A stretch of DNA of 64,000 nucleotides from Sulfitobacter faviae (GTDB taxonomy: Bacteria; Pseudomonadota; Alphaproteobacteria; Rhodobacterales; Rhodobacteraceae). Position 1 is the first letter of the stretch, and the number at the start of each line of letters is the position of its first letter. The position numbers and the translations under genes were made by a program. Positions 1 to 10,328 of this stretch are shown here, piece by piece. The notes under the pieces are model-generated. The model searched no databases. It worked only from the letters and a program-made list of their open reading frames with translations, and had not been told where the DNA came from. The stretch covers positions 1,178,001-1,242,000 of the forward strand of contig NZ_PGFQ01000001.1 in NCBI RefSeq assembly GCF_029870955.1. Direction: 5' to 3'.

Positions 1-374
1 ATCTTGCGCAGCACCGCGTTGGTCAGCCCCTTGAGATGGCTCAGCGTGCGGTGCTGCGAGACGAGGTTCACCATCGCATTCACCACCCCATGCGCGGCCC
101 CGCCCTGACAAAGCTCAACCGTGCCGACCCGCAGCACATTGCGCACGGTCAGCGGCGGTGCCTTTTGCAGGTGTTTTTGCAGCAACCGGTCCGCCCGTTC
201 CAACCCGCGCAGCGTGTCCTGCGCCAGACGCTGCGCCCGCGCCCGATCATCGGGGGGCAGCTTGTCCAGCGCGCCCGCGGCAAGAAGCTCGGACATCAGC
301 CGCGGCTCATCGCCCAAAATCTGATCCAGCAGATATACCGCGCTTCTGCGGGCCTGAACGCCTGTGTCTGCCAT
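1..374 (-). CDS. rsmB: RsmB, 16S rRNA (cytosine-967-C5)-methyltransferase (N-terminal part, cut by window edge)
   Basis: Only about the first 124 residues lie in the window. They form the NusB-like RNA-binding domain that precedes the SAM-dependent methyltransferase domain in RsmB/Fmu proteins: ARRSAVYLLDQIL near the start, RAQRLAQDTLRGLERAD in the middle and LTVRNVLRVGTVEL further on. The family methylates C967 of 16S rRNA. The catalytic domain, with its two motif cysteines, lies beyond base 1. Two in-frame ATGs exist, at 380 and 374. The AGG of an AGATAGGAT stretch is well spaced only for the inner one, so I chose 374. The assignment rests on the N-terminal domain alone; a stand-alone NusB is unlikely because the reading frame is still open at the window edge. 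Confidence 0.8.
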   Translation of the reverse strand, partial: MADTGVQARRSAVYLLDQILGDEPRLMSELLAAGALDKLPPDDRARAQRLAQDTLRGLERADRLLQKHLQKAPPLTVRNVLRVGTVELCQGGAAHGVVNAMVNLVSQHRTLSHLKGLTNAVLRK

Positions 375-468
375 GGTCATATCCTATCTGGGTCTGGCTT
401 GAGGGGTTGCCGGGTTGTCTGGGCCAGCGGGCGACGTATATCAAGGGAGAACTTGGCTCAAGAGGACC

Positions 469-774
469 ATGATGCCCGATCAACGCCCCATTCCCGACAG
501 CAGACCCGGCCCTGACCCGACGCCCAGCCCCAAACCGGACCTGCCCCCGCAGCCCAAACCGGGGCCGAAACCGATTCCCGACACGCCGCATGACCCGACG
601 CCGACCCCCGGCCCCGACCTGCCTGCCGCCGCGCAACGCGCCTTGGCCGAGGCCGCGGCCCGGCGCGAGGCCGCCGCCGCGCTCGACATGCCCACCGAAC
701 TTGGCGGGCGCGATGGGCCGGAGCCTGTGCGCTATGGCGACTGGGAAAAGAAGGGCATCGCCGTCGATTTCTAA
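469..774 (+). CDS. DUF1674 protein, SDHAF4-like succinate dehydrogenase assembly factor
   Basis: A 101-residue protein. The first two thirds are low complexity and extremely rich in proline and aspartate (repeated PxPxPD units), followed by a short alanine/arginine helix. The last 25 residues carry the family signature GGRDGPEPVRYGDWE and end in AVDF. In eukaryotes the homologue SDHAF4 binds flavinylated SDHA during complex II assembly; the bacterial role is inferred from that. An AGAGG stands 3 nt before the ATG at 469, which is followed directly by a second ATG. The frame is also open from 415, but those extra residues are not family-like. It is divergent from rsmB, the usual neighbour in this group, and convergent with the next gene, with a 6-nt gap. 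Confidence 0.8.
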   Translation: MMPDQRPIPDSRPGPDPTPSPKPDLPPQPKPGPKPIPDTPHDPTPTPGPDLPAAAQRALAEAAARREAAAALDMPTELGGRDGPEPVRYGDWEKKGIAVDF

Positions 775-780
775 GCTGTC

Positions 781-1140
781 TTAGCGCAGGGTCAGCACCG
801 CCGACTCACCCGCACCTTTGTCAGAGGTGAAGCGGATTTTCGCGCCATCGCGCATGACCACTTGGCAATTATAGCCCAGATCCTTGCCGCCCCAGATCAG
901 CGTGCGGCAGAAATAACCGTCTTTCCACGACCACTTGCCGGTGACCTCCCAAACCGCGCCCTTGCCGGAAATGGCCCCACCTGAGGTGACCCGCAGATCG
1001 ACCAGCGGGCGGGTCAGCCTTTTGCCATTCACCGCCGCAACGAAGTCTGACTTGTTCTGAATACGGGCATATTCCGCCGCAGCGGGCAGACCAACAGCCG
1101 CGAGCATCGCTGTCACGGCCAGTGCAAAGGTAATCTTCAT
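781..1140 (-). CDS. small secreted protein of unknown function
   Basis: 119 residues with a clear Sec signal peptide: MKIT, a hydrophobic core, then GLPAAA before a likely cleavage near residue 22. The mature part is about 97 residues and holds exactly two cysteines (YFCRTL and YNCQVV), which probably form one disulfide in the periplasm. Several aromatic residues cluster around them (KWSWKDGYFC, LIWGGKD). I do not recognise a named domain. The Shine-Dalgarno GGGAGG lies 5 nt upstream of the ATG, and a long nested hairpin (1150-1188) sits directly before it, so expression may be controlled in the leader. Confidence 0.7.
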   Translation of the reverse strand: MKITFALAVTAMLAAVGLPAAAEYARIQNKSDFVAAVNGKRLTRPLVDLRVTSGGAISGKGAVWEVTGKWSWKDGYFCRTLIWGGKDLGYNCQVVMRDGAKIRFTSDKGAGESAVLTLR

Positions 1141-1149
1141 CGAAACCTC

Positions 1150-1188
1150 CCTTGGGGTGAGTTGCCTGAGGCACTCACGTAGCCAAGG
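1150..1188 (-). promoter_or_regulatory. nested hairpin in the leader of the secreted-protein gene
   Basis: Outer arms CCTTGG (1150-1155) and CCAAGG (1183-1188) enclose inner arms GTGAG (1157-1161) with TGCC (1163-1166) and GGCA (1170-1173) with CTCAC (1174-1178). On the minus strand the hairpin ends directly against the GGGAGG ribosome-binding site of the gene starting at 1140. The structure is seen in the sequence; a regulatory role is inferred from its position. Confidence 0.45.
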
Positions 1189-1219
1189 AAGGTAAAGTTT
1201 CAGACAATTTGCCTGCGCC

Positions 1220-2037
1220 TCAGCCCTTCAGGCCAAGTACGTCCAGCATGTCATACTCGCCCGGTGCTTTGCCCTGCCCCCAAAGAGCGGCCTTAAGCGC
1301 CCCGCGGGCGAAAAGCGCACGGTCCGAGGCAACGTGGCGCAGGATGATCCGCTCTCCGGCGGCGGCGAACATCACGTCATGTTCGCCCACGATATCGCCG
1401 CCCCGGATCGCGGTGAAACCGATATCGCCCTTTTGCCGCGCGCCGGTGATCCCATCGCGGCCCCGGTCCGAAACATCCGCCAGTTTGACACCGCGCCCCT
1501 CGGCGGCGGCTTCGCCCAGCATCAATGCGGTGCCCGAGGGGGCATCGACTTTCTGATTGTGGTGGGATTCGATGATCTCAATGTCGTAATCCACGTCCAG
1601 CGCGGCGGCGACCTGCCGGGTGAGCTGCGTCAGCAGGTTCACGCCGAGGCTCATGTTCCCCGCACGAACGATGACGGCCCCTGTTCGGCGGCAGGGGCAA
1701 GCTGCGCGATCTCATCTTCGGTCATGCCGGTGGTGCCGATGACATGGACGATCCCGGCCTTGGCGGCCTCACCGGCAAAAGCGATGGTGGCCTGCGGCGC
1801 GGTGAAGTCGATGACGGCCTGCACCTTGCCAAAAGCCTCTGCCGCATTGTCTGTCACAGTCACGCCCGAGGCCGTGCCGCCCATCGCCTCGCCCAGATCG
1901 CGGCCAATCCAGTCATGGCCCGGACGCTCCAGCGCCGCGGCTAGATGCATTTTGTCGCTGGCGATGATCTCACGGATCAACATTTGGCCCATGCGGCCAG
2001 AGGCGCCGGTGACGGCAATGCCGGGGGTCTGTGTCAT
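1220..2037 (-). CDS. dapB: 4-hydroxy-tetrahydrodipicolinate reductase DapB (one frameshift in this sequence)
   Basis: Catalyses the NAD(P)H-dependent reduction step of the diaminopimelate/lysine pathway in the cytoplasm. The N-terminal dinucleotide-binding motif GASGRMG is at residues 11-17. The C-terminal part has the catalytic and substrate-binding stretch [15 protein letters not shown]. The frame breaks at the G/C run 1678-1681: the upstream piece ends in [13 protein letters not shown], and adding one G to the run gives [15 protein letters not shown] and joins both halves into 272 residues, the normal length. I take this as a sequencing or assembly error, since the enzyme is normally essential. 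The gene is divergent from rbfA, a typical neighbour. The other diaminopimelate genes seen here (asd, a dapC-like gene) are far away. Confidence 0.93.
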
Positions 2038-2133
2038 ACTCGGTCTCCTGCGGTTCTGGCCGTGACTGGCAGGGCCGGTTTAGCCCGTCGCGGAGCGCTT
2101 GGCAAAGTGCAACCGAAGCCTTAGATGGGGGGC

Positions 2134-2577
2134 ATGGCAAAGAACAAGTTTCATGAGGGCCCCGGCCCGTCGCAACGACAACTCCGCGTGGGCGAAACCG
2201 TCCGCCGCGCCTTGTCCGATGTTCTCGCACGCGGGGATGTGCATGACACCGATCTCAATCGGATGTCGATCACCGTGGGCGAGGTGCGCATCTCTCCCGA
2301 CCTCAAGATCGCCACGGCCTATGTGCTGCCCTTGGGCGGGGAAGGTCAGGATGAGGTTCTCAAACTGCTGGCCCGCAACAAAAGCGAATTGCGCCGTCAG
2401 GTCGCCAAGAAACTGACGCTCAAGTTCTCGCCCGATCTGCGCTTTCAGTTGGACCAGACCTTTGACCGGATGGACGACACCCGCCGCATGTTGAACCAAG
2501 AGGTGGTGCGCCGCGATGCGGATGCCCCCGATGACGACGGTGCCGGTGACAGTGCCGACGGCGCGCCGGATCAGTGA
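2134..2577 (+). CDS. rbfA: ribosome-binding factor A
   Basis: RbfA binds the 30S subunit and is needed for late maturation of the 5' end of 16S rRNA. The protein has the single KH-like core typical of the family ([18 protein letters not shown] near the start, [17 protein letters not shown] in the middle, [14 protein letters not shown] later) and an acidic, poorly conserved tail rich in Asp and Ala. I place the start at 2134 (MAKNKF) because a run of six G lies just upstream and homologues begin this way; an in-frame ATG at 2125 would add three residues. It is the first gene of an rbfA - glycosidase - truB cluster and overlaps the next gene by a GTGA junction. Confidence 0.93.
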   Translation: MAKNKFHEGPGPSQRQLRVGETVRRALSDVLARGDVHDTDLNRMSITVGEVRISPDLKIATAYVLPLGGEGQDEVLKLLARNKSELRRQVAKKLTLKFSPDLRFQLDQTFDRMDDTRRMLNQEVVRRDADAPDDDGAGDSADGAPDQ

Positions 2578-3320
2578 TCCGCGCGGGCCTGATCGCATTC
2601 GCGCTTCTGGCGCTGAAAGGCACGCCTGCGGACGCTGCCGAATGCCGCAACATTACCTTTGACGGCAGTTCCTACACGGTCTGTGAAGTCGATCTGGAGC
2701 GGGATGACCTGCGGCTCTTTCTCAACAATGAGGCGGGCGCGCCCTATGGGTTCTTCGGCTCGCTCGACGAGGCGTTGAAAGCGCAGGGGCTGCGGCTCGG
2801 TTTTGCCATGAACGCGGGCATGTACCACGAAGACCGCTCCCCGGTTGGGCATTACATCGAAGATGGAGTCGAGACGCGCGGCGTGATTGACAGTGCTGGC
2901 CCCGGCAATTTCGGCCTGCTGCCCAATGGGGTCTTTTGCCTGCGCAAGGGCCGCGCCGATGTGATCGAGACCAAGCGCTATCTCAAGGCCAAACCGAACT
3001 GCCGCTTTGCCACGCAATCGGGGCCGATGTTGGTGATCGACGGGGCGCTGCACCCGCGATTCCTGCCCGACAGCACTTCGCGCTATATCCGAAACGGGGT
3101 TGGCACCACGGCAGATGGCAAACGCGCGGTTTTCGCGATTTCCAACGATGTGGTCACCTTTCACGAATTCGCCCGGCTCTACCGGGATGAGTTGGACCTG
3201 CCTAACGCGCTGTATTTCGACGGCAATATCTCGCGCCTGCGCGCCCCCAGCCTGCGCCGCAGCGGGGCGGGCTTTACCACCTTGGGGCCGATCGTAGGCA
3301 TCGTGACGCCCGCAAAGTGA
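2574..3320 (+). CDS. phosphodiester glycosidase family protein (DUF2233/NAGPA domain), secreted
   Basis: 248 residues starting at GTG 2574, which overlaps the rbfA stop as GTGA. An N-terminal signal peptide (hydrophobic stretch, then [10 protein letters not shown]) points to export to the periplasm. The body shows features of the family related to N-acetylglucosamine-1-phosphodiester alpha-N-acetylglucosaminidase: [39 protein letters not shown] and YFDGNISR. Such proteins hydrolyse sugar phosphodiesters; the substrate here is unknown. Its place between two RNA-maturation genes appears to be a positional association and not a functional one. It probably shares their transcript. Confidence 0.8.
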   Translation: MIRAGLIAFALLALKGTPADAAECRNITFDGSSYTVCEVDLERDDLRLFLNNEAGAPYGFFGSLDEALKAQGLRLGFAMNAGMYHEDRSPVGHYIEDGVETRGVIDSAGPGNFGLLPNGVFCLRKGRADVIETKRYLKAKPNCRFATQSGPMLVIDGALHPRFLPDSTSRYIRNGVGTTADGKRAVFAISNDVVTFHEFARLYRDELDLPNALYFDGNISRLRAPSLRRSGAGFTTLGPIVGIVTPAK

Positions 3321-3398
3321 GCTTTTCGGCGCATGAGGGCTGGGCAGCGCGGCGCGGCTCCGATAGAGGGCAGCACCACAAAAGCGAAGGGGCAAGAC

Positions 3399-4323
3399 AT
3401 GGCACGCAAACGCAAGGGTCGCGATATTTCCGGTTGGCTGGTGGTGGACAAGCCCGCGGGCCCCACCTCGACCGCCGTGGTCAACAAGGTCCGCTGGGCG
3501 CTGGAGGCCAAGAAGGCGGGCCACGCAGGCACGCTCGACCCCGAAGCGACCGGCGTTCTGGCCATCGCCTTGGGCGAAGCGACCAAGACCGTGCCCTATA
3601 TCACCGACGCGCTCAAAGCCTATGAGTTCACCGTGCGGCTCGGCATCGCCACCAATACCGACGACGCCGAGGGCGAAGTCATCGGCACCTCTGACCTGCG
3701 CCCCGATGACGCCGCGATCAAGGATGCGCTGAACGGCTTTATCGGTGACATCCAGCAGGTGCCGCCGCAGTTCTCCGCCGTAAAGATCGACGGCCAACGC
3801 GCCTATAAACGCGCCCGCGACGGCGAAGAGATGGAGATCGCCGCCCGCCCCTCTGGGTGGAAAGCCTGCTGCTGGTCGACCGCCCCGATGCCGATCATGT
3901 CACGCTTGAAATGGTCTGCGGCAAAGGCGGCTATGTCCGCTCCATCGCGCGCGATCTGGGGCAGAAGCTTGGCTGTCTCGGCCACGTCCGCGAATTGCGC
4001 CGCACATGGTCCGGCCCGTTCGAAGCGGCCAACGCCCTGACGCTGGCGCAGGTCGATGAGCTGGCCCGGACACCGGAACTCGACACCTATCTGTTGCCGC
4101 TGGCCGAAGGGCTGGCCGAGCTGCCCGAAGTCAAAGCCACCCCGAAGGCGCCACCCGCCTGCGCAACGGCAACCCCGGCATGGTCATCGCCCATGACGTG
4201 GAATATGGCGATGAATGCTGGGCCTCGTTCGACGGGCAGCCTGTCGCCGTGGGCCGCTTCAAGGCGGGAGAGCTGCACCCCAGCCGGGTGTTCAACCTGT
4301 CGTCGGACGCGAATGAGGGCTGA
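3399..4323 (+). CDS. truB: tRNA pseudouridine(55) synthase TruB (two frameshifts in this sequence)
   Basis: Makes the pseudouridine at position 55 of the tRNA T-loop. Residues 41-50 read [10 protein letters not shown], with the catalytic aspartate at 47; [10 protein letters not shown] and [19 protein letters not shown] are further family motifs. Two single-base losses break the frame: the C run at 3848-3851 (after MEIAARP) and the C run at 4140-4143 (after EVKAT). Adding one C to each restores a continuous protein of 308 residues that ends [10 protein letters not shown]. The start at 3399 (MARKRKG) follows AAGGGG; the frame is open from 3333 but the extra residues are not family-like. It is followed directly by the DUF1643 gene with no gap. 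Confidence 0.92.
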
Positions 4324-4866
4324 ATGGCCCTGATCACCCGCAGCCACACCAAGGGCGACGCACCTTCGACCGCGGTCTACTCGCCCTGCGAGCAATACCG
4401 CTACAGCCTCACGCGGATCTGGGACGCAGGCGCCCCGCAGGTGATGTTCGTGATGCTGAACCCCTCCACCGCGACCGAGGTGCAGAACGACCCGACGGTC
4501 GAGCGGTGCGAGCGTCGGGCGCGGGTACTAGGCTTTGGCGGCTTCCGGGTGACCAATATCTTCGCCTTCCGCGCCACCGATCCGCGCGACATGCGCGCCG
4601 CGCCCGATCCTATCGGCCCCGACAATGATGCCACGCTGGTCGAGGGGGCCGATTGGGCCGACCGCATCATCGCCGCTTGGGGCGTGCATGGCGCCCATCT
4701 CGACCGCGGTCTGGCCGTCGCCGCACGACTGGCTGAGGGGGAGAAACCGCTCTACCACCTCGGCCTCTCCAAAGCCGGGCATCCGCGCCATCCGCTGTAC
4801 CTGCCCTACACCCAAGAGCCGGTTCTGTGGCAGCCCGAGCCCCCGGCGCGGGCAGGCATTCGTTAA
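4324..4866 (+). CDS. DUF1643 domain-containing protein
   Basis: 180 residues. The family signature is clear in the first half: [15 protein letters not shown] around residues 45-58, then [19 protein letters not shown] and IFAFRATDP. The biochemical function of DUF1643 is not established. Its ATG follows the truB stop immediately, so it is probably translated from the same message. No signal peptide or membrane segment is seen, so a cytoplasmic protein is expected. Confidence 0.8.
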   Translation: MALITRSHTKGDAPSTAVYSPCEQYRYSLTRIWDAGAPQVMFVMLNPSTATEVQNDPTVERCERRARVLGFGGFRVTNIFAFRATDPRDMRAAPDPIGPDNDATLVEGADWADRIIAAWGVHGAHLDRGLAVAARLAEGEKPLYHLGLSKAGHPRHPLYLPYTQEPVLWQPEPPARAGIR

Positions 4867-4965
4867 CCATTTCCCCGCTATTCCTTTGATTTTACAGCCA
4901 CGACATGCCCTTTTGAAGCTGGGACGATGTGTGGGGCATCAAGCAATCAACGGGTGGAACTGCGG

Positions 4966-5892
4966 ATGTTGTGGCTGGCTGGGGTAATGGGTCTGATGGC
5001 GGTCGGCGCCGTCACTTTCGTGGAAATCGAAACGCCGCCGGAGGACGCGTTGCCTGAGGGGGACAGCCCGGGCGGCGGCACCACCACGGTCGGAGATATC
5101 CTGTCGGGCAGCGATGACGGTGAGACGGTGGAGGGCGGCCCCGGCGACGACCAGCTTGGCGGCTACGGCGGGGAGGACCTGCTTCGTGGCGGCGGCGGGG
5201 ATGATGACCTGCACGGCCACGGCGGCAATGACACGCTCCAAGGTGGCGCGGGCGGCGACATCCTGCATGGCAATGGCGGGGATGACGACCTCTTCGGCGG
5301 CGCGGGCAACGACAGCCTCTTCGGCCATAGCGACGACGACTTTCTCTATGGCGGGGCGGGCGATGATGCGCTCCAAGGCGCGGCGGGGGATGACCTGCTG
5401 GAGGGCGAAGCCGGAAACGATGCCCTGCAAGGCGGGCTTGGCGACGATGCGCTGCGCGGCGGCGCGGGCGTGGATACGCTCTTTGGCGGCTGGGGCGACG
5501 ACACGCTCACCGGGGCGGATGACCTACAAAACCCCGATTTCCTGAACGGCGGCGGCGGCGACGACCTGATAATTGCGGGCGCCGGGGATGTGGTGACCTC
5601 GGGCGACGGCACCGATCAGATCGCCTTGGGGGACTGGATCGGCCAAGGCGGGGCGGCGCAGATCACGGACTACCACGCGGCGGACGATTCGCTGCTCTTT
5701 GTCTGGGACGACAGCAGCGCGGGCGGGGCGGAGCCACCGCTCTCCATCCTGCCCGACCCGGAGGATGCGGGCCAAACCCTCGTCCTGCTGGACGATATCA
5801 TCGTCGCGCGGGTGGCGGGGGACAGCATCACGCTAGACGATATCGCGCTGATCCCGCTCTCTGCGGCCTTCGACCTCGGCCTCGCGGCCTAA
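4966..5892 (+). CDS. RTX-type calcium-binding repeat protein with N-terminal membrane segment
   Basis: 308 residues from ATG 4966; an in-frame ATG at 4927 would add 13 residues. A hydrophobic N-terminal segment (MLWLAGVMGLMAVGAVTF) is followed by a short Pro/Gly-rich linker. From about residue 57 to 185 there are roughly a dozen nonapeptide repeats of the GGxGxDxLx type (for example GGAGNDSLF, GGAGDDALQ), the calcium-binding parallel beta-roll of hemolysin-type proteins. The C-terminal 110 residues are acidic (DYHAADDSLLFVWDD). No protease, lipase or adhesin domain is visible. The N-terminal hydrophobic segment argues for membrane anchoring or Sec export and not classical type I secretion; no ABC or membrane-fusion exporter genes are nearby. 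Confidence 0.8.
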   Translation: MLWLAGVMGLMAVGAVTFVEIETPPEDALPEGDSPGGGTTTVGDILSGSDDGETVEGGPGDDQLGGYGGEDLLRGGGGDDDLHGHGGNDTLQGGAGGDILHGNGGDDDLFGGAGNDSLFGHSDDDFLYGGAGDDALQGAAGDDLLEGEAGNDALQGGLGDDALRGGAGVDTLFGGWGDDTLTGADDLQNPDFLNGGGGDDLIIAGAGDVVTSGDGTDQIALGDWIGQGGAAQITDYHAADDSLLFVWDDSSAGGAEPPLSILPDPEDAGQTLVLLDDIIVARVAGDSITLDDIALIPLSAAFDLGLAA

Positions 5893-6059
5893 GGCGGTCC
5901 GGAGCCCATGCGCAAATCACCCTTTGCCAAAGGCGGAAATTCCTCCTATACGCCCCATCGCCTGCTGATTCCGTCAGCGGGTGATATCTCCATGGGCCTG
6001 CGCTGGACGACATCCCGGCCTGCGCCATCCATTTTAACTCTTTTCGAAAGGAGACCCCG

Positions 6060-6329
6060 ATGTCGATCACTGCTGAAGAAAAAGCAAAAGTCATGAAAGA
6101 ATTTGGCACCAAAGAAGGCGACACCGGTTCGCCCGAAGTTCAGGTTGCCATTCTGACCTCGCGCATCACCACGCTGACCGAGCACTTCAAGACCCACAAG
6201 AAAGACAACCACGGCCGCCGTGGTCTTTTGAAAATGGTCGCGACGCGCCGCAAGCTGCTGGATTACGTTAAGGCCAAAGACGAGTCCCGCTATCAGGACC
6301 TGATCAAACGCCTCGGCCTGCGCCGCTAA
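6060..6329 (+). CDS. rpsO: 30S ribosomal protein S15
   Basis: 89 residues, the standard length for bacterial S15, a primary 16S rRNA-binding protein of the small-subunit platform. Recognisable blocks are [14 protein letters not shown] near residue 21, [16 protein letters not shown] in the middle and [13 protein letters not shown] at the end. The ribosome-binding site GAAAGGAG lies 6 nt upstream of the ATG. A strong intrinsic terminator follows (6371-6402), and pnp comes next, the same rpsO-pnp order as in Escherichia coli. Confidence 0.98.
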   Translation: MSITAEEKAKVMKEFGTKEGDTGSPEVQVAILTSRITTLTEHFKTHKKDNHGRRGLLKMVATRRKLLDYVKAKDESRYQDLIKRLGLRR

Positions 6330-6370
6330 TCGCGCGCAAGCCGCCGGAAGTTCCGGTGACAGGACGACCA

Positions 6371-6402
6371 AAACCTCCCGGCCCCTGCCGGGAGGTTTTT
6401 TG
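6371..6402 (+). terminator. intrinsic terminator after rpsO
   Basis: A perfect hairpin with arms AAACCTCCCGGC and GCCGGGAGGTTT around a short CCCT loop, followed by a T run. It lies 42 nt after the rpsO stop and separates rpsO from pnp. Some transcripts may read through into pnp. Confidence 0.9.
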
Positions 6403-6611
6403 TTGCGCGCAGACCGGGGCGCGCTGCGGCGGAAAGAACCCGCCGCTTATGGCCCCGAGGCGATAGAACGCTTCCCATTTGCCATGAAAACATGTATGCC
6501 CGCGCAATCTGAAATCCGGCGCCCGGACTCCAGCGCCTGAAAAAGAAGATACCGGAGTCAGGGGCAATACGGCCCCTATGCAATGGCCAATGGGCCAAAA
6601 AGGAAACGTAG
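6403..6611 (+). promoter_or_regulatory. structured leader region upstream of pnp
   Basis: The 209 nt between the rpsO terminator and pnp hold three inverted repeats in series: GCGGCGG/CCGCCGC at 6426-6446, GGGGC/GCCCC at 6561-6576, and GGCC/GGCC at 6585-6596 just before the AAGGAAA ribosome-binding site. In E. coli the pnp leader hairpin is cut by RNase III and the enzyme represses its own synthesis. I see comparable potential structure here, but function is inferred. No open reading frame is convincing in this stretch. Confidence 0.4.
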
Positions 6612-8753
<2,142 letters not shown>

Positions 8754-8763
8754 TCAAAAACTG

Positions 8764-8790
8764 CTGCGGACCCTCACCGGGGGTCCGCAG
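8764..8790 (+). terminator. terminator-like hairpin after pnp
   Basis: Ten-base arms CTGCGGACCC (8764-8773) and GGGTCCGCAG (8781-8790) form a strong stem 11 nt after the pnp stop. The bases after it (CTTCCCC) are pyrimidine-rich but not a real T run, so it may act as an RNA 3'-end stabiliser or a weak terminator. Confidence 0.6.
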
Positions 8791-8814
8791 CTTCCCCTTG
8801 GGGCAGTACGAGAC

Positions 8815-9518
8815 ATGCGCGCAGAAAATCTGGTCACGATTTGCATCACCATGGGCTGCGCCCCGATGTCTTGCAACAAACACTCGAAAGCCTCGGCCCG
8901 GAGCTGCGCAAGCTGCCGATCATTGGCATCAACGACTTCGGCGATGCCGAAACCAGCGCGGTCTTCGACCGGCTCTGCCCTCATGGGCAGCGCATCGATC
9001 TGGGCAAACAGGTCGGCCACCACCCCGCCGTCGACGCCATGTATGCCAAGGTGCGCACGCCTTATGTCTTTCACATGGAAGACGATTGGGAGTTCACCCG
9101 CCACGATTTTTTAGATGACGCCCTGCGCCTGCTAGAGGCCCATCCCGATGTCTCTTCGGTCTGTTTCCGCGACACTGATAACTTCTTCATCGAAGATGCG
9201 GCTCGCGCCCAGATCGTCACCGAAGAATGCGCCGGCATCCCCTATGCGCGGATGGATGCGCTCAGCCCCAAATGGTACGGCTATACTTTTAATCCGCATC
9301 TGGCCCCGATTTCCCTTTGGAAAGAGGTCGGCGGCTTCAGCGGTTTCAAACGCGAAAGCCACATCTCGCGCCAATTGCGCAAACAGGGTAAATTCACCGC
9401 TTTCCTGAAACCCGGCGCTTGCCAGCACATTGGGTTTGTCAGCGTCGCCCACAAACCGCCCTCCGCCTTCAAACGGTTCAAGAACTGGCTGCGCGGGCGG
9501 CCCACCCCCAAAGTTTAA
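8815..9518 (+). CDS. GT-A type glycosyltransferase (family 2-like; probable frameshift near the N-terminus)
   Basis: The body (from about 8852) has a GT-A-like core. VFHMEDDWEF around residue 85 is a candidate DxD-type metal site; further stretches are LRLLEAHPDVSSVCFR and PHLAPISLWKEVGGF. A basic tail (FKRFKNWLRGRP) follows. The upstream frame starts at ATG 8815 with MRAENLVTICIT, a typical first beta-strand of this fold, but it is one base out of register. Adding one C around 8849-8850 gives VTICITHGLRPDVL and 234 residues. The alternative is a TTG start at 8841 without the first strand. The acceptor is unknown; surface polysaccharide or lipopolysaccharide decoration is likely, given the next gene. 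Confidence 0.65.
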
Positions 9519-9569
9519 CCCGTATAAGCCTGTCATCGCCCCGCGCGCCGCAGGAATGAGGTCATAACG

Positions 9570-10321
9570 ATGCCACAGCGCCCGAAGGGATTCGTCATCA
9601 ATCTGGCCGCCTCCCCCAGCGACTGGACAGTGCGAAGGCCGAACTGGACACCGCACAGATCGAAGCCGTCCGCGTGGATGCCTTCGACGGGCGCGAGATC
9701 GATCTGGCCCAATTCGCCCCCTATGACGATCGCAAAGCCCGACGTTTCATGGGCCGGTCGATGACCCAAGGCGAGGTCGGCTGCTACGTCTCGCACCAAC
9801 GCGCCGCCGCCGCCTTCCTAGAGAGCGGCGATGAACTTGGTTTCGTCTTCGAAGATGACATCGCCCTGGAACCCACATTCAGAACCGTCGTGCCAGAGCT
9901 GATAGAATGGCTGCGCCCCCGCACCGATTGGCACTGTGTAAATCTGGGCGCGACACGCCTGAAAATCACCAGCCCCATGGCCAAAGTCGCAGGCGTGCCG
10001 CTGCTCCGCGCCCATTACTTTCCGATGCTCGCCCACGCGCTGATCTGGAACCGTGCCGGGGCCGAGGCCTTCCTCGCCGCCTCCGAACCTATCTTCTGCC
10101 CTGCGGATAACATGCTCAGACAGGTGCTGACGCGCTCCGACATGGGGCTTGCCACAGCCCAAAGCCTCGTCACGGCGGGCCGGTTCGACAGTGACATTTC
10201 CGCTCGTTCTGGAGGAAACAGAGGGCAATTCCGGCGTTCCCCCCTCTATGGCCTGCGCAAACAGCGTAGGTTGCTGCATGAAAAAGCGATGGCCTTCGCC
10301 CATAAGCTTAGCCATCGCTAA
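9570..10321 (+). CDS. glycosyltransferase family 25 (LPS-type) protein (one frameshift in this sequence)
   Basis: Family 25 enzymes transfer galactose or related sugars to lipooligosaccharide. The start MPQRPKGFVINLA is the typical first strand. After the break come VDAFDGREIDL, MTQGEVGCYVSHQRAAAAFLE and GFVFEDDIALEP (the EDD metal-binding motif) and MLAHALIWNRAGAEAFL. The C run at 9613-9617 is one base short: adding a C gives NLAASPQRLDSAKAEL and a single protein of 250 residues. It lies 51 nt after another glycosyltransferase and is convergent with the peroxiredoxin gene. Confidence 0.8.
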
Positions 10322-10328
10322 GGGCAGG

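Noticed and set aside
4140..4143. Programmed ribosomal frameshifting in truB or the other broken genes
   Set aside because: The breaks occur in many unrelated genes, always as a lost G or C, with no shared slippery site or downstream structure. Base-calling error explains all of them.
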